Source: Streptomyces scopuliridis RB72 (lineage in GTDB: Bacteria > Actinomycetota > Actinomycetes > Streptomycetales > Streptomycetaceae). Taken from it: a DNA stretch of 64,000 bases. Below the pieces are notes generated by a model. It was not told where the DNA came from and ran no database searches. It saw nothing but the letters and a program-made list of their open reading frames with translations. The position numbers and the translations under genes are program-made. The stretch covers positions 62,001 to 126,000 of the forward strand of contig NZ_JOEI01000008.1 in NCBI RefSeq assembly GCF_000718095.1, read 5' to 3'. Below are positions 19,450 to 29,318 of the stretch, one piece after another. Position 1 is the stretch's first letter; every line of letters starts with the position of its first letter.

Positions 19450-21412
19450 CGATGGCCTCCTTGAGGGCCGTGGCCAGCTGCTCGGCCTTGAACGGCATGC
19501 CGTTGACCTGGTTGTACGAATGGGCGTCGACGAGATACTTCGCCCGCAGCAGCGTGGCGAGCTGGCCGAGGTTCATCTCCGGCACGACGACCTTGTCATA
19601 ACGGCCAAGGACCTCCCCGAGGTTGCGCGGGAAGGGGTTGATATGACGCAGATGCGCCTGGGCGATGGGCGTGCCCGCCTTGCGCAGCCGGCGGACCGCG
19701 GCGGTGATCGGCCCGTATGTGGAGCCCCAGCCCAGGACCAGCGTGCGGGCGCCGTCCGGGTCGTCGACGGTCAGATCGGGGACCTGGATTCCGTCGATCT
19801 TGGCCTGGCGGGTGCGCACCATGAAGTCGTGGTTGGCCGGGTCGTACGAGATATTGCCCGTGCCGTCCTGCTTCTCGATGCCGCCGATACGGTGCTCCAG
19901 ACCCGGCGTGCCGGGCACCGCCCACGGGCGGGCCAGGGTCCGCGGGTCGCGCTTGTACGGCCAGAACACCTCGGTGCCGTCGGCCAGCTCGTGGTTGGGC
20001 CCGGTCGCGAACCGCACCCGCAGATCGGGCAGTTCGTCCGTCTCCGGGATCCGCCAGGGCTCGGAGCCATTGGCGAGATAGCCGTCGGAGAGCAGGAAGA
20101 CCGGGGTGCGGTAGGTCAGCGCGATCCGCGCGGCCTCCAGAGCGGCGTCGAAGCAGTCCGCCGGGGTCCGCGGCGCGACCACCGGCACGGGGGCCTCGCC
20201 GTTGCGCCCGTACATCGCCTGGAGCAGATCGGCCTGCTCGGTCTTGGTCGGCAGCCCGGTGGAGGGACCGCCGCGCTGGATGGCGACGACCAGCAGCGGC
20301 AGCTCCAGCGAGACCGCCAGACCGATGGTCTCCGACTTGAGCGCCACACCCGGGCCCGAGGTGGTGGTGACGGCGAGGGACCCGCCGAACGCCGCGCCCA
20401 GCGCCGCGCCGATGGCCGCGATCTCGTCCTCGGCCTGGAAGGTCCGTACGCCGAAGTTCTTGTGCCGGGACAGCTCGTGCAGGATGTCCGAGGCCGGGGT
20501 GATCGGGTACGAGCCGAGGTAGAGCGGCAGGTCCGCCTGGTGTCCGGCGGCGATCAGGCCGTACGACAGCGCCAGGTTCCCGGAGATATTGCGGTACGTG
20601 CCGGCCGGGAACGCGGCACCGGCCGGGGCGACCTCGTAGGAGACCGCGAAGTCCTCGGTGGTCTCCCCGAAGTTCCACCCCGCCCGGAACGCGGCGACAT
20701 TGGCCTCCGCGATCTGGGGCTTCTTGGCGAACTTGGCCCGCAGGAACTTCTCGGTGCCCTCCGTCGGACGGTGGTACATCCAGGAGAGCAGCCCGAGCGC
20801 GAACATGTTCTTGGAGCGCTCGGCCTCCTTGCGGGAGAGTCCGAACTCCTTGAGCGCCTCGATCGTCAGCGTCGTCAGCGGCACCGGGTGCACCTGGTAG
20901 CCGTCGAGCGAGCCGTCCTCCAGCGGTGAGGTCAGATAACCGACCTTGGCCATCGGGCGCTTGGTGAACTCATCGGTGTTCACGATGATTTCGGCGCCGC
21001 GCGGCACATCGCCGATATTCGCCTTCAGCGCGGCCGGGTTCATCGCCACGAGCACATTGGGTGCGTCGCCCGGGGTGAGGATGTCGTGGTCGGCGAAGTG
21101 CAGCTGGAACGAGGAGACGCCCGGCAGCGTTCCGGCGGGAGCCCGGATCTCGGCCGGGAAGTTCGGCAGCGTCGACAGGTCGTTCCCGAAGGACGCCGTC
21201 TCCGAGGTGAACCGGTCACCCGTCAGCTGCATCCCGTCACCCGAGTCACCCGCGAATCGGATGATGACCCGGTCCAGACGACGGACTTCCTTCTCGCCTG
21301 CGCCCTCCTGTCCGGACGCGGGGGCACGCTGGTCACCGACGGCGCGATCGCTCTCACTCGCGTCGTCGGCCCCATCGGCCTGCTCGGCTGGGCTACTGAC
21401 CTGGCTGGTCAC
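19442..21412 (-). CDS. korA: 2-oxoacid:ferredoxin oxidoreductase, alpha subunit (gamma-alpha fusion)
   Basis: The 656-residue subunit joins an N-terminal gamma domain (about residues 47-230, starting with IRFAGDSGDGMQLTGDRFT) to the alpha pyrimidine-binding domain (SYPITPASDILHELSRHK, TTSGPGVALKSE). This fused form is the usual actinobacterial KorA. With KorB it oxidises 2-oxoglutarate to succinyl-CoA and supplies reduced ferredoxin, a route that can replace the 2-oxoglutarate dehydrogenase complex. GTG 21412 is preceded by GGAGG nine bases upstream. The first about 45 residues are an acidic low-complexity extension. The 273 bp upstream hold no other gene that I can see. Confidence 0.95.
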   Translation of the reverse strand: MTSQVSSPAEQADGADDASESDRAVGDQRAPASGQEGAGEKEVRRLDRVIIRFAGDSGDGMQLTGDRFTSETASFGNDLSTLPNFPAEIRAPAGTLPGVSSFQLHFADHDILTPGDAPNVLVAMNPAALKANIGDVPRGAEIIVNTDEFTKRPMAKVGYLTSPLEDGSLDGYQVHPVPLTTLTIEALKEFGLSRKEAERSKNMFALGLLSWMYHRPTEGTEKFLRAKFAKKPQIAEANVAAFRAGWNFGETTEDFAVSYEVAPAGAAFPAGTYRNISGNLALSYGLIAAGHQADLPLYLGSYPITPASDILHELSRHKNFGVRTFQAEDEIAAIGAALGAAFGGSLAVTTTSGPGVALKSETIGLAVSLELPLLVVAIQRGGPSTGLPTKTEQADLLQAMYGRNGEAPVPVVAPRTPADCFDAALEAARIALTYRTPVFLLSDGYLANGSEPWRIPETDELPDLRVRFATGPNHELADGTEVFWPYKRDPRTLARPWAVPGTPGLEHRIGGIEKQDGTGNISYDPANHDFMVRTRQAKIDGIQVPDLTVDDPDGARTLVLGWGSTYGPITAAVRRLRKAGTPIAQAHLRHINPFPRNLGEVLGRYDKVVVPEMNLGQLATLLRAKYLVDAHSYNQVNGMPFKAEQLATALKEAIDV

Positions 21413-21685
21413 TGAACTGGACCTCCCTCGGGCGGCGGCTCGGGACCGGCCGGCCGCCCGGCAGTCCCGATGGCCACCCTACGTCGGTAAGGGTCGCCTT
21501 CCCTTGACCGATCGAATGGTGGACGCCAGTTTGAGACGCCTTCGCGTGCCAATTTGTCATATTTTGCCCACCCCCGATGGGATCCGTGAAGGTCGTTCCG
21601 CTCTCATCCTTTGGTTCTAGGGCTTTCGTCCCACCCCGCACCCCGCATGTGCGGCTGACGGGGCGACAGCCAGGGTGTACCCCGG

Positions 21686-22345
21686 TCAGGACCTTAGATA
21701 GGTCAGCACGGCCAGCACCCGGCGGTGATCCCCATCACTAGGGGAAAGCCCAAGCTTCAGAAAGATATTGCTGACGTGTTTCTCGACCGCGCCGTCGCTC
21801 ACGACCAGCTGCCTGGCGACCGCCGAGTTCGTCCGCCCCTCGGCCATCAGCCCGAGGACCTCACGCTCGCGGGGCGTCAGCCCCGCCAGCACGTCCTGCT
21901 TCCGGCTCCGGCCCAGCAACTGGGCGACCACCTCGGGGTCCAGCGCGGTCCCGCCCCTGGCCACCCGTACCACGGCGTCCACGAACTCCCGGACCTCGGC
22001 CACCCGGTCCTTGAGCAGATACCCCACGCCCCGGCTGCTGCCGGCCAGCAGCTCGGTGGCGTACTGCTCCTCGACGTACTGCGAGAGCACCAGCACCCCG
22101 ATCCCCGGATGGTCCCGGCGCAGCCGCACGGCGGCCCGTACCCCCTCGTCGGTGTGGGTCGGCGGCATCCGTACGTCCGCGACCACCACGTCCGGCAGCG
22201 CGCCCTGGTCCGCCAGATCGCCCACGGTCTTGATGAGCGCTTCCCCGTCACCGACACCGGCGACGACATCGTGCCCGCGGTCGGTCAGCAGCCGGGTCAG
22301 GCCCTCCCGAAGCAGCACTGAGTCCTCGGCGATGACGACCCGCAC
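21686..22345 (-). CDS. NarL/LuxR-family response regulator
   Basis: The 219-residue regulator has an N-terminal receiver domain with acidic pocket in [13 protein letters not shown], the phospho-acceptor Asp57 in VVADVRMPP, and [10 protein letters not shown] with the switch region. The C-terminal LuxR-type helix-turn-helix is [40 protein letters not shown]. The frame extends to 22510, but GTG 22345 is chosen because GGAGG precedes it and the family N-terminus follows; GTG 22357 is possible. Two histidine kinase genes lie directly upstream, so it is their presumed output. Confidence 0.92.
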   Translation of the reverse strand: MRVVIAEDSVLLREGLTRLLTDRGHDVVAGVGDGEALIKTVGDLADQGALPDVVVADVRMPPTHTDEGVRAAVRLRRDHPGIGVLVLSQYVEEQYATELLAGSSRGVGYLLKDRVAEVREFVDAVVRVARGGTALDPEVVAQLLGRSRKQDVLAGLTPREREVLGLMAEGRTNSAVARQLVVSDGAVEKHVSNIFLKLGLSPSDGDHRRVLAVLTYLRS

Positions 22346-22533
22346 TCTGTCCTCCACGATGCCGTAGCCCCCATTGGTGAGATCTGTCGCCTGTGCCCTC
22401 CAGCATCCCAGTATTCGGATCGCTCCGCGCCCACCCGCCAGGAAATGGGCCCACCGCCCGGCGACAGCCTTCCGGGTGGGGGCACCCGGGAGACATCCCC
22501 ACGACGTCACCCCATGACGTCACTCCAGGAGCG

Positions 22534-23778
22534 TCAGCCCCGCCAGGGCAGCTCCGCGGTCACCGTCGTCGGACCGCCGGCCGGGGAGTCGATGACCAGG
22601 ATCCCGTCCACCGCGTCCAGCCGCTCCGCCAGCCCGGCCAGACCGCTGCCCGCCGTCGCGTCCGCCCCGCCCCTGCCGTCATCCGTGACCTGGAGCAGCA
22701 GCCGGTCCTGCGTCTGCCACACCTCCACCATCGCCCGGCTCGCCCTGGCGTGCTTGCTCACGTTCTGGAGCAGCTCGGAGACCGTGAAGTAGGCGATCCC
22801 CTCGATCGCGGCGGCCGGCCGGCAGGGAAGATCGACCTCCACCGTCACCGGGACCGTGCAGCGGGAGGCGATGGCGGAGAGCGCCGCGTCCAGCCCGCGG
22901 TCGGTGAGGACGGCCGGGTGGATGCCGCGCGCCAGATCGCGCACGTCGTGCAGATCGCGTTCGATCCGGCGCAGATCGGCGGCGGCCGTGTCGACCACCA
23001 CCCCCCGGTCCGACTCCAGCTCCGAGACCCGCGTGGCCAGCCGGGACGGGCCGAGCAGCCCCATCACCAGCAGCCGGTCCACGGTCGCCAGGCCGCGTAT
23101 CAGCCAGGGGCAGAAGAGCACCAGCACCAGCCCCACCACGGCGGTGGCGGCTATCTCGAACGGGGTGTCCAGGAAGAAGCCGTCCCCCGTGCCGTCGCTG
23201 TAGATCGCGATACCCGACTGGTCGAGATGGCTGGGGAACACCCAATGCCACAGCGGATACGAGAACAGCGCCCAGCCCACGGCCGAGAACGACAGGGACA
23301 CCACGAACGCGAACACCGCCCACGGGAAATGCAGGATCGCGTAGAGCAGATGGCGCCAGGACACCCCGCTCTTCAGCACCGCGCCGACCCAGGACATCAG
23401 CCCGCTCTTCGCGCCACGGGCCGGCGCCGGATCCGGCACATCGAGCCCCAGCAGCCCCCGCGCCCGTGCCCGCTCCAGCATCCCGAAGCCGCGGCAGCCG
23501 GCCAGCCCCACCGCCAGCACGGGCACCCCGAGGAAGGTGACGAGCAGCCCCGCCCCGAGCGCGATGGTCGCCATCGCGTAGCCGAACAGCACCGCGCTGA
23601 TCGGCAGGCTGAGCAGCAGATAGCCGAACTCCCGCCAGGTGCGCCCCTCGAACGGGGCGCGCAGGGCCGGCGGAAGGAAGTGGGGCCGCGGCTGCGATCC
23701 GTCATCCAAGGCCATGGGTGTGGTCCGTTCTGCGAGCGGGCTGAGGGAGAGCGGGGTGCGTGCTTCCATGTCCTCCAT
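22534..23778 (-). CDS. NarL-type sensor histidine kinase with most of its DHp domain missing
   Basis: The product is a 414-residue membrane sensor: several N-terminal hydrophobic segments (about 50-230), a helix VSELESDRGVVVDTAAADLRRIERDL, and a C-terminal HATPase domain with the N-box in VSELLQNVSKHA and a DDGRGGA G-box. The phospho-acceptor His277 is present, but LHD runs straight into RDLARGIHPAV. Normal HisKA_3 kinases have about 45-50 residues (GAQARLVAL through the second helix) between them. The deletion is in frame. Autophosphorylation through a normal four-helix bundle therefore seems impossible, unless the sequence is wrong here. The start is uncertain; ATG 23715 matches the length of its neighbour better. 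Confidence 0.85.
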   Translation of the reverse strand: MEDMEARTPLSLSPLAERTTPMALDDGSQPRPHFLPPALRAPFEGRTWREFGYLLLSLPISAVLFGYAMATIALGAGLLVTFLGVPVLAVGLAGCRGFGMLERARARGLLGLDVPDPAPARGAKSGLMSWVGAVLKSGVSWRHLLYAILHFPWAVFAFVVSLSFSAVGWALFSYPLWHWVFPSHLDQSGIAIYSDGTGDGFFLDTPFEIAATAVVGLVLVLFCPWLIRGLATVDRLLVMGLLGPSRLATRVSELESDRGVVVDTAAADLRRIERDLHDVRDLARGIHPAVLTDRGLDAALSAIASRCTVPVTVEVDLPCRPAAAIEGIAYFTVSELLQNVSKHARASRAMVEVWQTQDRLLLQVTDDGRGGADATAGSGLAGLAERLDAVDGILVIDSPAGGPTTVTAELPWRG

Positions 23779-23880
23779 GCTCCCGGGGCCGGAGCGTCCG
23801 CACCATGAGGCCGGTCTCCGTCTTCACCCTGGGGTTTTCCCCACCCCCGAGGTGTGGTCGCGCCCGCGCGGGGCCGCGCC

Positions 23881-24020
23881 CAGCCCTTCCCGCGCCGCCG
23901 GGCCCAGCCCTTGCCGCGCCGCCGGGCTCAGCCCTTGCCGCGCCGCCGGGCTCAGCCCTTGCCGCGCCGCCGGGCTCAGCCCTTGCCGCGCCGCCGGGCT
24001 CAGCCCTTGCCGCGCCGCCG
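23881..24020. repeat. 24-bp tandem repeat array, five copies plus a partial sixth
   Basis: Units start at 23881, 23905, 23929, 23953 and 23977, and the partial sixth at 24001 is the last codons of the downstream-facing histidine kinase gene. Copies 2-5 are identical; copy 1 has two differences. Each unit carries the kinase gene's TGA, so the array looks like repeated duplication of its 3' end outwards. In another frame it encodes an octapeptide repeat of the type GLSPAARQ. Confidence 0.95.
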
Positions 24021-25077
24021 CCACGGCAGCTCCGCCGTGACGATCGTCGGCCCGCCGGCCGGGGATTCGAGGACGAACAGGCCGTCGACCGCGCCGAGCC
24101 GCTCGGACAGCCCGGCCATGCCCGTACCGCCGTCCAGCCGCGCGCCGCCGCGCCCGTCGTCCTGCACCTGGATCAGCAGCCGGTCGTCCCGCCGCCACAC
24201 ATCCACCGACGCCATCCGCGCCGCGCTGTGCTTGCTGACGTTCTGGAGCAGCTCGGAGACCGTGAAATACGCGATGCCCTCGATCGCCTCGGCGGGCCGC
24301 TCGTCCAGATCCACGGTCACCTTCACCGGGACCGTGCAGCGGGAGGCGATGGCGGAGAGCGCCGCGTCCAGCCCGCGGTCGGTGAGGACGGCCGGGTGGA
24401 TGCCGCGCGCCAGATCGCGCAATGGCCAGGGCCACCAGCCGGGCCTGTGCGCCGTCGTGCAGATCGCGTTCGATCCGGCGCAGATCGGCGGCGGCCGTGT
24501 CGACCACCACCCCCCGGTCCGACTCCAGCTCCGCGATCCGCCGCTCCAGCTCGTCGGAGGGCGAGAGCAGCCCCCGCACCATCGCCCGGTCGACATTGGT
24601 GAGCCCGCGCGCCACATAGGGGAGGACCGGCCAGAACACGAAGAGACCGGTCAGCGTGACGGCGAACGTCAGCACACCCCAGGGCAGCCGGATGAACTCG
24701 TACAGCACGGTCCGCCACGCCACCGGATCCTTCAGCCCGGCCCATATCCGGCCGAGCAGTCCGTCGGGGCGCCGGCCCGGGCCGTGCAGCGGGCTCGGCT
24801 CGTCGATCCGTACCCCGAGCAGCGCGCGCGCCCGCGCCCGCTCCGCCCGGCCGAGCAGCCGCGCCCCCGCGAGACCGCACACCAGCCACGGCAGCCCGAT
24901 CACCGTCACCGAAAGCCCCGCGCCGGTGGAGACCGTGACCACCACATAGACAAAGCCGACCAGGGCAGCCGGAAGGTTCACCAGGAGATGCGCGATCTCC
25001 TTCCAGGTGTGCCGGTCGAACGCGAACCGCGCGGGTGGCGGTCGGTCATCGTCGGGGAGGCTGCTGCTCACGGTCAT
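24000..25077 (-). pseudogene. Second sensor histidine kinase, frameshifted by a deletion in the DHp domain
   Basis: This is a paralogue of the kinase at 22534-23778, from ATG 25077 (MTVSSSLPDDD). The first part (to about 24424) encodes membrane segments and the H-box ERDLHDGAQARLVALA. The rest of HisKA_3 is then missing and the frame changes: the RDLARGIHPAVLTDRG segment and the whole HATPase domain (VSELLQNVSKHS, DDGRGGA, ending RRRGKG) continue in a different frame to a TGA at 24000. The original frame stays open into the 24-bp repeats. The missing piece is about 35-40 residues and not a multiple of three. Unless this is an assembly error, no intact kinase is made. Confidence 0.85.
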
Positions 25078-25170
25078 AAGGACCAAGCCTGCACGTCGCG
25101 GATGGCGGGCGCCATGGGGTAGCTGGGCCAGGTGAAGTAGGGATAACCCCACTATGCGGGACGCGGCTGC

Positions 25171-25198
25171 TTACCGAGTCTTTAACAGGGCCTAGACT
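25171..25198 (+). promoter_or_regulatory. Possible promoter of the second nuo operon
   Basis: TAGACT at 25193-25198 matches the -10 consensus, with a weak TTACCG at 25171-25176 and a 16-bp spacer. It lies 58 bp before nuoA in the only gap upstream of the operon. The -35 is poor. Confidence 0.35.
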
Positions 25199-25255
25199 CC
25201 CGTCCGTACAGATCGTCGAAGAAACCGCTACGAGGTCAGGGAGCGAGGGGCGGAC

Positions 25256-25648
25256 GTGTCGCAACCGACCGTTCTCGCGTCGGACTACTTCCAGAGCTAT
25301 TCGGTGGTCGGACTGCTCGCGGTCGTCGGCGTGCTGTTCGTCGCCGTCGCCTTCGGTGCGGGCCGGCTGCTGCGGCCGGTGGTGCCGACGCCGGAGAAAC
25401 TGCTCACCTACGAATGCGGTGTGGACCCCGTGGGCGAGGGCTGGGCGCACACCCAGGTCCGCTACTACGTCTACGCGTTCCTCTATGTGGTCTTCGCCGT
25501 CGACTCGATCTTCCTGTTCCCCTGGGCGACCGTCTTCGCGGCCCCCGGATACGGCGCCACGACGCTCGTCGAGATGTTCATCTTCCTCGGCTTCCTGGCC
25601 GTAGGACTGCTCTACGCATGGAAGAAGGGCGTCCTGGAATGGACGTGA
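25256..25648 (+). CDS. nuoA: NADH-quinone oxidoreductase subunit A (second nuo operon)
   Basis: The 130-residue protein has three transmembrane helices and is part of the quinone-binding end of complex I. The conserved loop [18 protein letters not shown] (about 45-62), with its Glu-Cys, and the [23 protein letters not shown] helix are diagnostic. The GTG start at 25256 follows a GAGGGGCGGAC ribosome site. It overlaps nuoB by ten bases. It is the first gene of a ten-gene operon, separate from the nuo genes at the window's left edge. Confidence 0.95.
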   Translation: MSQPTVLASDYFQSYSVVGLLAVVGVLFVAVAFGAGRLLRPVVPTPEKLLTYECGVDPVGEGWAHTQVRYYVYAFLYVVFAVDSIFLFPWATVFAAPGYGATTLVEMFIFLGFLAVGLLYAWKKGVLEWT

Positions 25649-26340
25649 CCCCCACTCCCGCCCCGGAACTCCTGCCGACCGTGGCCGCCGACGGCCCCGC
25701 CGGAACCGGAACCGGCGACGCGACCGGCGCCGACAGCGGAACCGCAGCCGGAGACGCGGCCGGAGGCGGAAAGCGGCTCGGTGTGCTCTCCCGGCTGGCC
25801 CCGCAGCCCATGAAGGTGGTCCTCAACTGGGGCCGCCGCTACAGCCTCTGGGTCTTCAACTTCGGACTCGCCTGCTGCGCGATCGAGTTCATCGCCGCCT
25901 CCATGGCCCGGCATGACTTCATCCGGCTCGGAGTGATCCCCTTCGCCCCGGGACCGCGCCAGGCCGACCTGATGATCGTCTCCGGCACCGTCACGGACAA
26001 GATGGCGCCCGCCGTGAAGCGGCTGTACGAGCAGATGCCCGAGCCCAAGTACGTGATCTCCTTCGGCGCCTGCTCCAACTGCGGCGGCCCGTACTGGGAC
26101 TCCTACTCCGTGACGAAGGGCGTCGACCAGATCATCCCGGTCGATGTCTACGTACCGGGCTGCCCGCCCCGCCCCGAGGCGCTGCTCCAGGGCATCCTGA
26201 AGCTCCAGGAGAAGATCGCCCGCGAATCGCTCGGCGAGCGGTACGCCTCGGCCGGCCGGCCCTCGGCCGCCGCGCTGCGCAGCGGACTGGTCACCCCGCC
26301 ACCGCCGCCGGCACCGACGCCGGGGGAGAGCGCTTCGTGA
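25639..26340 (+). CDS. nuoB: NADH-quinone oxidoreductase subunit B (second nuo operon)
   Basis: NuoB carries the terminal N2 [4Fe-4S] cluster that reduces the quinone. All ligands are present: tandem Cys79-Cys80 in LACCAIEF, Cys145 in GACSNCGG, and Cys175 in VPGCPPRP. Compared with typical NuoB it has an extra about 45-residue Ala/Gly/Thr-rich N-terminus and a Pro-rich tail. The start is ATG 25639, inside the end of nuoA; the alternative 25618 is less likely. It overlaps nuoC in GTGA. Confidence 0.95.
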   Translation: MDVTPTPAPELLPTVAADGPAGTGTGDATGADSGTAAGDAAGGGKRLGVLSRLAPQPMKVVLNWGRRYSLWVFNFGLACCAIEFIAASMARHDFIRLGVIPFAPGPRQADLMIVSGTVTDKMAPAVKRLYEQMPEPKYVISFGACSNCGGPYWDSYSVTKGVDQIIPVDVYVPGCPPRPEALLQGILKLQEKIARESLGERYASAGRPSAAALRSGLVTPPPPPAPTPGESAS

Positions 26341-27227
26341 ACGCATACGACCGGCTGCCGGACGCCGCCGCCGAGATCTTCGGCGAGGGGGCCACGGCCG
26401 AGCGGGCGTACGACCTGCTGACGGTCGACGTCCCCGCCGAGTCCTGGATCCCCGCCCTCGAAACCGCCCGCGACCAGCTGGGCTGCACCTACTTCGACTG
26501 GCTGAGCGCGGTCGACGAGCCGGGCACCGGCGGTTTCCGCGTCTGCGCCCATGTCGTCGCCCTGGAGGGCGGTACGGTCCGCCGGCTGCTGGTCCGTACG
26601 ACCGTCCCGCACGACGCGGCCGTCCTGCCCACGGCCGTCGGCGTCTACGCGGGCGCGGGCTGGCACGAGCGCGAGACGCACGAGATGTTCGGCGTCTCCT
26701 TCTCCGGCCATCCTCACCTCGTTCCCCTCCTTCTGCCCGAGGAGTTCGAGGGGTATCCGCTGCGCAAGGACTTCGTCCTGGCGGCCCGGGTCGTCAAGGC
26801 GTGGCCGGGTGCGAAGGAGCCGGGGGAGTCCGAGCACGGTGGCCCCAAGCGGCGCCAGATGCTTCCGCCCGGCGTTCCCGACCCGAACGAATGGGGTCCC
26901 CTCAAGGGCCAGTTGCCCCCGGCCCCGGCCCGACCCGCTCGCGGAGCACGTGCCACGGGCGCGGGTGCCGGCGGCGCGGGGGCCGGCGGTGCGGCGGGAG
27001 ACCGCCCGGTCCGCCGCGCGCGCAGCGTCACGCAGGGCTCGGCGAGCCAGCAGCCGGAGGGCACGACTCCTGACGCGCCGTGGCGCAAACCCCCTCCGGC
27101 GACGGAGGACAACACAAGCGCCACCGAAAGCCCCGAGAGCAAACGCCCCAAGAGCGAGGGCCCCCCGAGCGAGGGCCCCGAGAGCGAGGGCCCCGCGAGC
27201 GACCGCCGCCCCGAAGGAGACGCGTGA
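26337..27227 (+). CDS. nuoC: NADH-quinone oxidoreductase subunit C (second nuo operon)
   Basis: NuoC is the 30-kDa peripheral-arm subunit that in normal complex I packs against NuoD. The family core is [38 protein letters not shown], about residues 103-143. After about residue 190 the protein has a long Pro/Ala/Gly and Ser/Glu-rich tail that is unlikely to be part of the fold and ends in three 15-bp repeats ([15 protein letters not shown]). There is no nuoD downstream; nuoH follows at once. The GTG start overlaps the nuoB stop. Confidence 0.93.
   Translation: MNAYDRLPDAAAEIFGEGATAERAYDLLTVDVPAESWIPALETARDQLGCTYFDWLSAVDEPGTGGFRVCAHVVALEGGTVRRLLVRTTVPHDAAVLPTAVGVYAGAGWHERETHEMFGVSFSGHPHLVPLLLPEEFEGYPLRKDFVLAARVVKAWPGAKEPGESEHGGPKRRQMLPPGVPDPNEWGPLKGQLPPAPARPARGARATGAGAGGAGAGGAAGDRPVRRARSVTQGSASQQPEGTTPDAPWRKPPPATEDNTSATESPESKRPKSEGPPSEGPESEGPASDRRPEGDA
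27153..27197 (+). repeat. Three 15-bp tandem repeats inside nuoC
   Basis: Units at 27153-27167, 27168-27182 and 27183-27197 differ in only the last two or three bases and each encodes S-E-G-P-x in the disordered NuoC tail. Confidence 0.9.
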
Positions 27228-28192
27228 ACGACGTACTCGACGTCGCCCTGCGGCTGGCCGTCGTCTTCGCCGTGTTCCTGGTCGTCCCGCTCGTCGTTGG
27301 TCAGACCGAGCACAAGGTGATGGCCCATATGCAGGGCCGTCTCGGCCCCATGCACGCGGGCGGCTTCCACGGCTGGGCCCAGCTCGTCGCGGACGGGGTG
27401 AAGTTCGCGCAGAAGGAGGATGTGGTCCCGGCCAACGCCGACCGCCGTATCTTCCAACTCGCCCCCGCCGTCGCCCTTCTCCCGTACCTCCTCGTGCTGG
27501 TCGCGATCCCCATCGGTCCGAGCGAGGGCGCGGTCGGCCAGGTCGTCGACGCGGGCATCTTCTTCGTGCTCGCCGTGATGGGCATCGGGGTGCTCGGCTC
27601 GCTCATGGCGGGCTGGGCCTCGGCCAACAAGTTCTCCCTCCTCGGCGGCCTGCGTACCGCCGCACAACTGCTCGCGTACGAACTGCCGATGCTGCTCGCC
27701 GCCGCCTCTGTCGCGATGGCGGCCGGCACCGTCTCCCTGCCCGGCATCCTCAACGCCTTCGAGTGGTGGTGGCTGCCCTGGCAGATCGTCGGCGCCCTGG
27801 TCTTCTTCGTCGCCGGTCTCGCGGAACTCCAGCGCCCGCCCTTCGACATGCCGGTCGCCGACTCCGAGATCATCTTCGGCGCCTACACCGAATACACGGG
27901 CCTGCGCTTCGCGCTCTTCCTGCTCGCCGAGTACGCGGGCATCGTCGTCCTCTGCGGACTGACCACCGTCCTCTTCCTCGGCGGCTGGCACGGCCCGCTC
28001 GGGGACGACGGACTCGGCTGGGTCTGGACGCTCCTCAAGACGGCCGTCCTCGCGTTCGTCATCATCTGGCTGCGGGTGAGCTACCCGCGGCTGCGCGAGG
28101 ACCAGTTGCAGAAGCTCGCCTGGACCGTTCTCATCCCCCTCGCTCTCGCGCAGATCGCGCTCACCGGCATCGTGAAGGTGGCGATCAACTAG
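27224..28192 (+). CDS. nuoH: NADH-quinone oxidoreductase subunit H (second nuo operon)
   Basis: NuoH is the membrane subunit forming the quinone chamber and the start of the proton path. The 322-residue protein has about eight helices and the invariant cytoplasmic loop [20 protein letters not shown] with [15 protein letters not shown] continuation, plus [23 protein letters not shown] 27224 overlaps the nuoC stop and GAAGGAGA lies upstream. The usual partner NuoD, which closes the quinone site, is not in this operon. Confidence 0.95.
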   Translation: MNDVLDVALRLAVVFAVFLVVPLVVGQTEHKVMAHMQGRLGPMHAGGFHGWAQLVADGVKFAQKEDVVPANADRRIFQLAPAVALLPYLLVLVAIPIGPSEGAVGQVVDAGIFFVLAVMGIGVLGSLMAGWASANKFSLLGGLRTAAQLLAYELPMLLAAASVAMAAGTVSLPGILNAFEWWWLPWQIVGALVFFVAGLAELQRPPFDMPVADSEIIFGAYTEYTGLRFALFLLAEYAGIVVLCGLTTVLFLGGWHGPLGDDGLGWVWTLLKTAVLAFVIIWLRVSYPRLREDQLQKLAWTVLIPLALAQIALTGIVKVAIN

Positions 28193-28752
28193 TGGCCCCC
28201 TCGTTTCCCGGCTCCGGTCTGGCCAAGGGCCTGGCCGTCACCCTGCGGACGATGACCAGGAAGACCGTCACCCAGCAGTACCCGGAAGCGCAGCCCGAAC
28301 TCCCGCCCCGCACCCGCGGGGTGATCGGACTGTTCGAGGAGAACTGCACGGTCTGCATGCTCTGCGCCCGTGAGTGCCCCGACTGGTGCATCTATATCGA
28401 CTCCCACAAGGAGACGGTCCCCGCCGCCGTCCCCGGGGGGCGCGAGCGCAGCCGTAATGTCCTCGACCGGTTCGCCATCGACTTCGCGCTCTGTATGTAC
28501 TGCGGTATCTGCGTCGAGGTCTGCCCTTTCGACGCTCTCTTCTGGTCACCGGAGTTCGAGTACTCGGAGACGGACATCCGTGATCTCACCCACGAGCGGG
28601 ACAGGCTCCGCGAGTGGATGTGGACGGTGCCCGCGCCGCCCGCTCTCGACCCGGCCGCCGAGGAGCCGAAGGAGCTGGGCGCTGCCCGCAAGACCGTCGA
28701 GAAGCTCGCGACGGCGGCGCAGCGTGAGCGGGAACAGGGGGCGGGCGAGTGA
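28192..28752 (+). CDS. nuoI: NADH-quinone oxidoreductase subunit I (second nuo operon)
   Basis: NuoI is the 8Fe ferredoxin-like subunit. The two cluster motifs [12 protein letters not shown] and [12 protein letters not shown] are intact, giving N6a and N6b clusters that pass electrons to NuoB. In an EFG-less complex this subunit would be the likely entry point for electrons from ferredoxin (inference). The GTG start at 28192 overlaps the last base of the nuoH TAG stop. The C-terminal 35 residues are charged and variable. Confidence 0.95.
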   Translation: MAPSFPGSGLAKGLAVTLRTMTRKTVTQQYPEAQPELPPRTRGVIGLFEENCTVCMLCARECPDWCIYIDSHKETVPAAVPGGRERSRNVLDRFAIDFALCMYCGICVEVCPFDALFWSPEFEYSETDIRDLTHERDRLREWMWTVPAPPALDPAAEEPKELGAARKTVEKLATAAQREREQGAGE

Positions 28753-29318
28753 GCCTCGCAGCGCACGGCTTCCTGTCGCCCAGCGGTGTCGAGATCGCCT
28801 TCCTCCTCGTCGGTCTGGTCACCTTCGGCGCGGCCCTCGTCACCGTCACGACCAAACAGCTGGTGCACGCCGCCCTCTGGCTGGTCGTCACGCTCGGCGG
28901 ACTGGCCGTCGAATATCTGCTGCTCACGGCGGAGTTCATCGCCTGGGTGCAGGTCCTGATCTATCTCGGTTCCGTGGTGGTCCTCCTTCTCTTCGGGCTG
29001 ATGCTCACCAAGGCGCCCGTCGGCCGCTCCCCGGACGCCGATTCGGGCAACCGCCCGGTCGCCCTCGCGGTCGCCGTCGCCGCGGCCGTGTCCCTGGTCT
29101 GGGTGGTCGTCGACGCGTTCCGTACGACCTGGATCGACCTGGACGGGCCGGCCCAGGGCTCCACCGAAGTGACCGGCCACTTCCTGTTCCGCAACTGGGT
29201 GCTGCCCTTCGAGGCGCTCTCCGTGCTCCTGCTGGCCGCACTCGTCGGCGCGATCGTGCTCTCCCGTAAACGCGCGACCGCCACCAGGAACAGCCGCAGC
29301 GGTAAGGAGCAGCGCTGA
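28749..29318 (+). CDS. nuoJ: NADH-quinone oxidoreductase subunit J (second nuo operon)
   Basis: The 189-residue protein has five predicted helices. NuoJ contributes the pi-bulge helix linking the quinone site to the proton pumps. The segment [48 protein letters not shown] (about residues 38-85) is the family core. GTG 28749 overlaps the nuoI stop. It ends in a shared base with nuoK. Confidence 0.94.
   Translation: MSLAAHGFLSPSGVEIAFLLVGLVTFGAALVTVTTKQLVHAALWLVVTLGGLAVEYLLLTAEFIAWVQVLIYLGSVVVLLLFGLMLTKAPVGRSPDADSGNRPVALAVAVAAAVSLVWVVVDAFRTTWIDLDGPAQGSTEVTGHFLFRNWVLPFEALSVLLLAALVGAIVLSRKRATATRNSRSGKEQR

Noticed and set aside
21480..21510. Possible iron-regulator box upstream of korA
   Set aside because: AAGGG...CCCTT is only partly palindromic and does not match the known DmdR/IdeR consensus closely enough.
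23881..24000. CRISPR array
   Set aside because: The 24-bp units are directly adjacent with no spacers, and there are no cas genes.
23824..25152. Second kinase as one intact 442-residue gene
   Set aside because: The frame is open throughout, but after GAQARLVALA it no longer encodes kinase sequence; the HATPase domain continues in another frame, so it is treated as a pseudogene.
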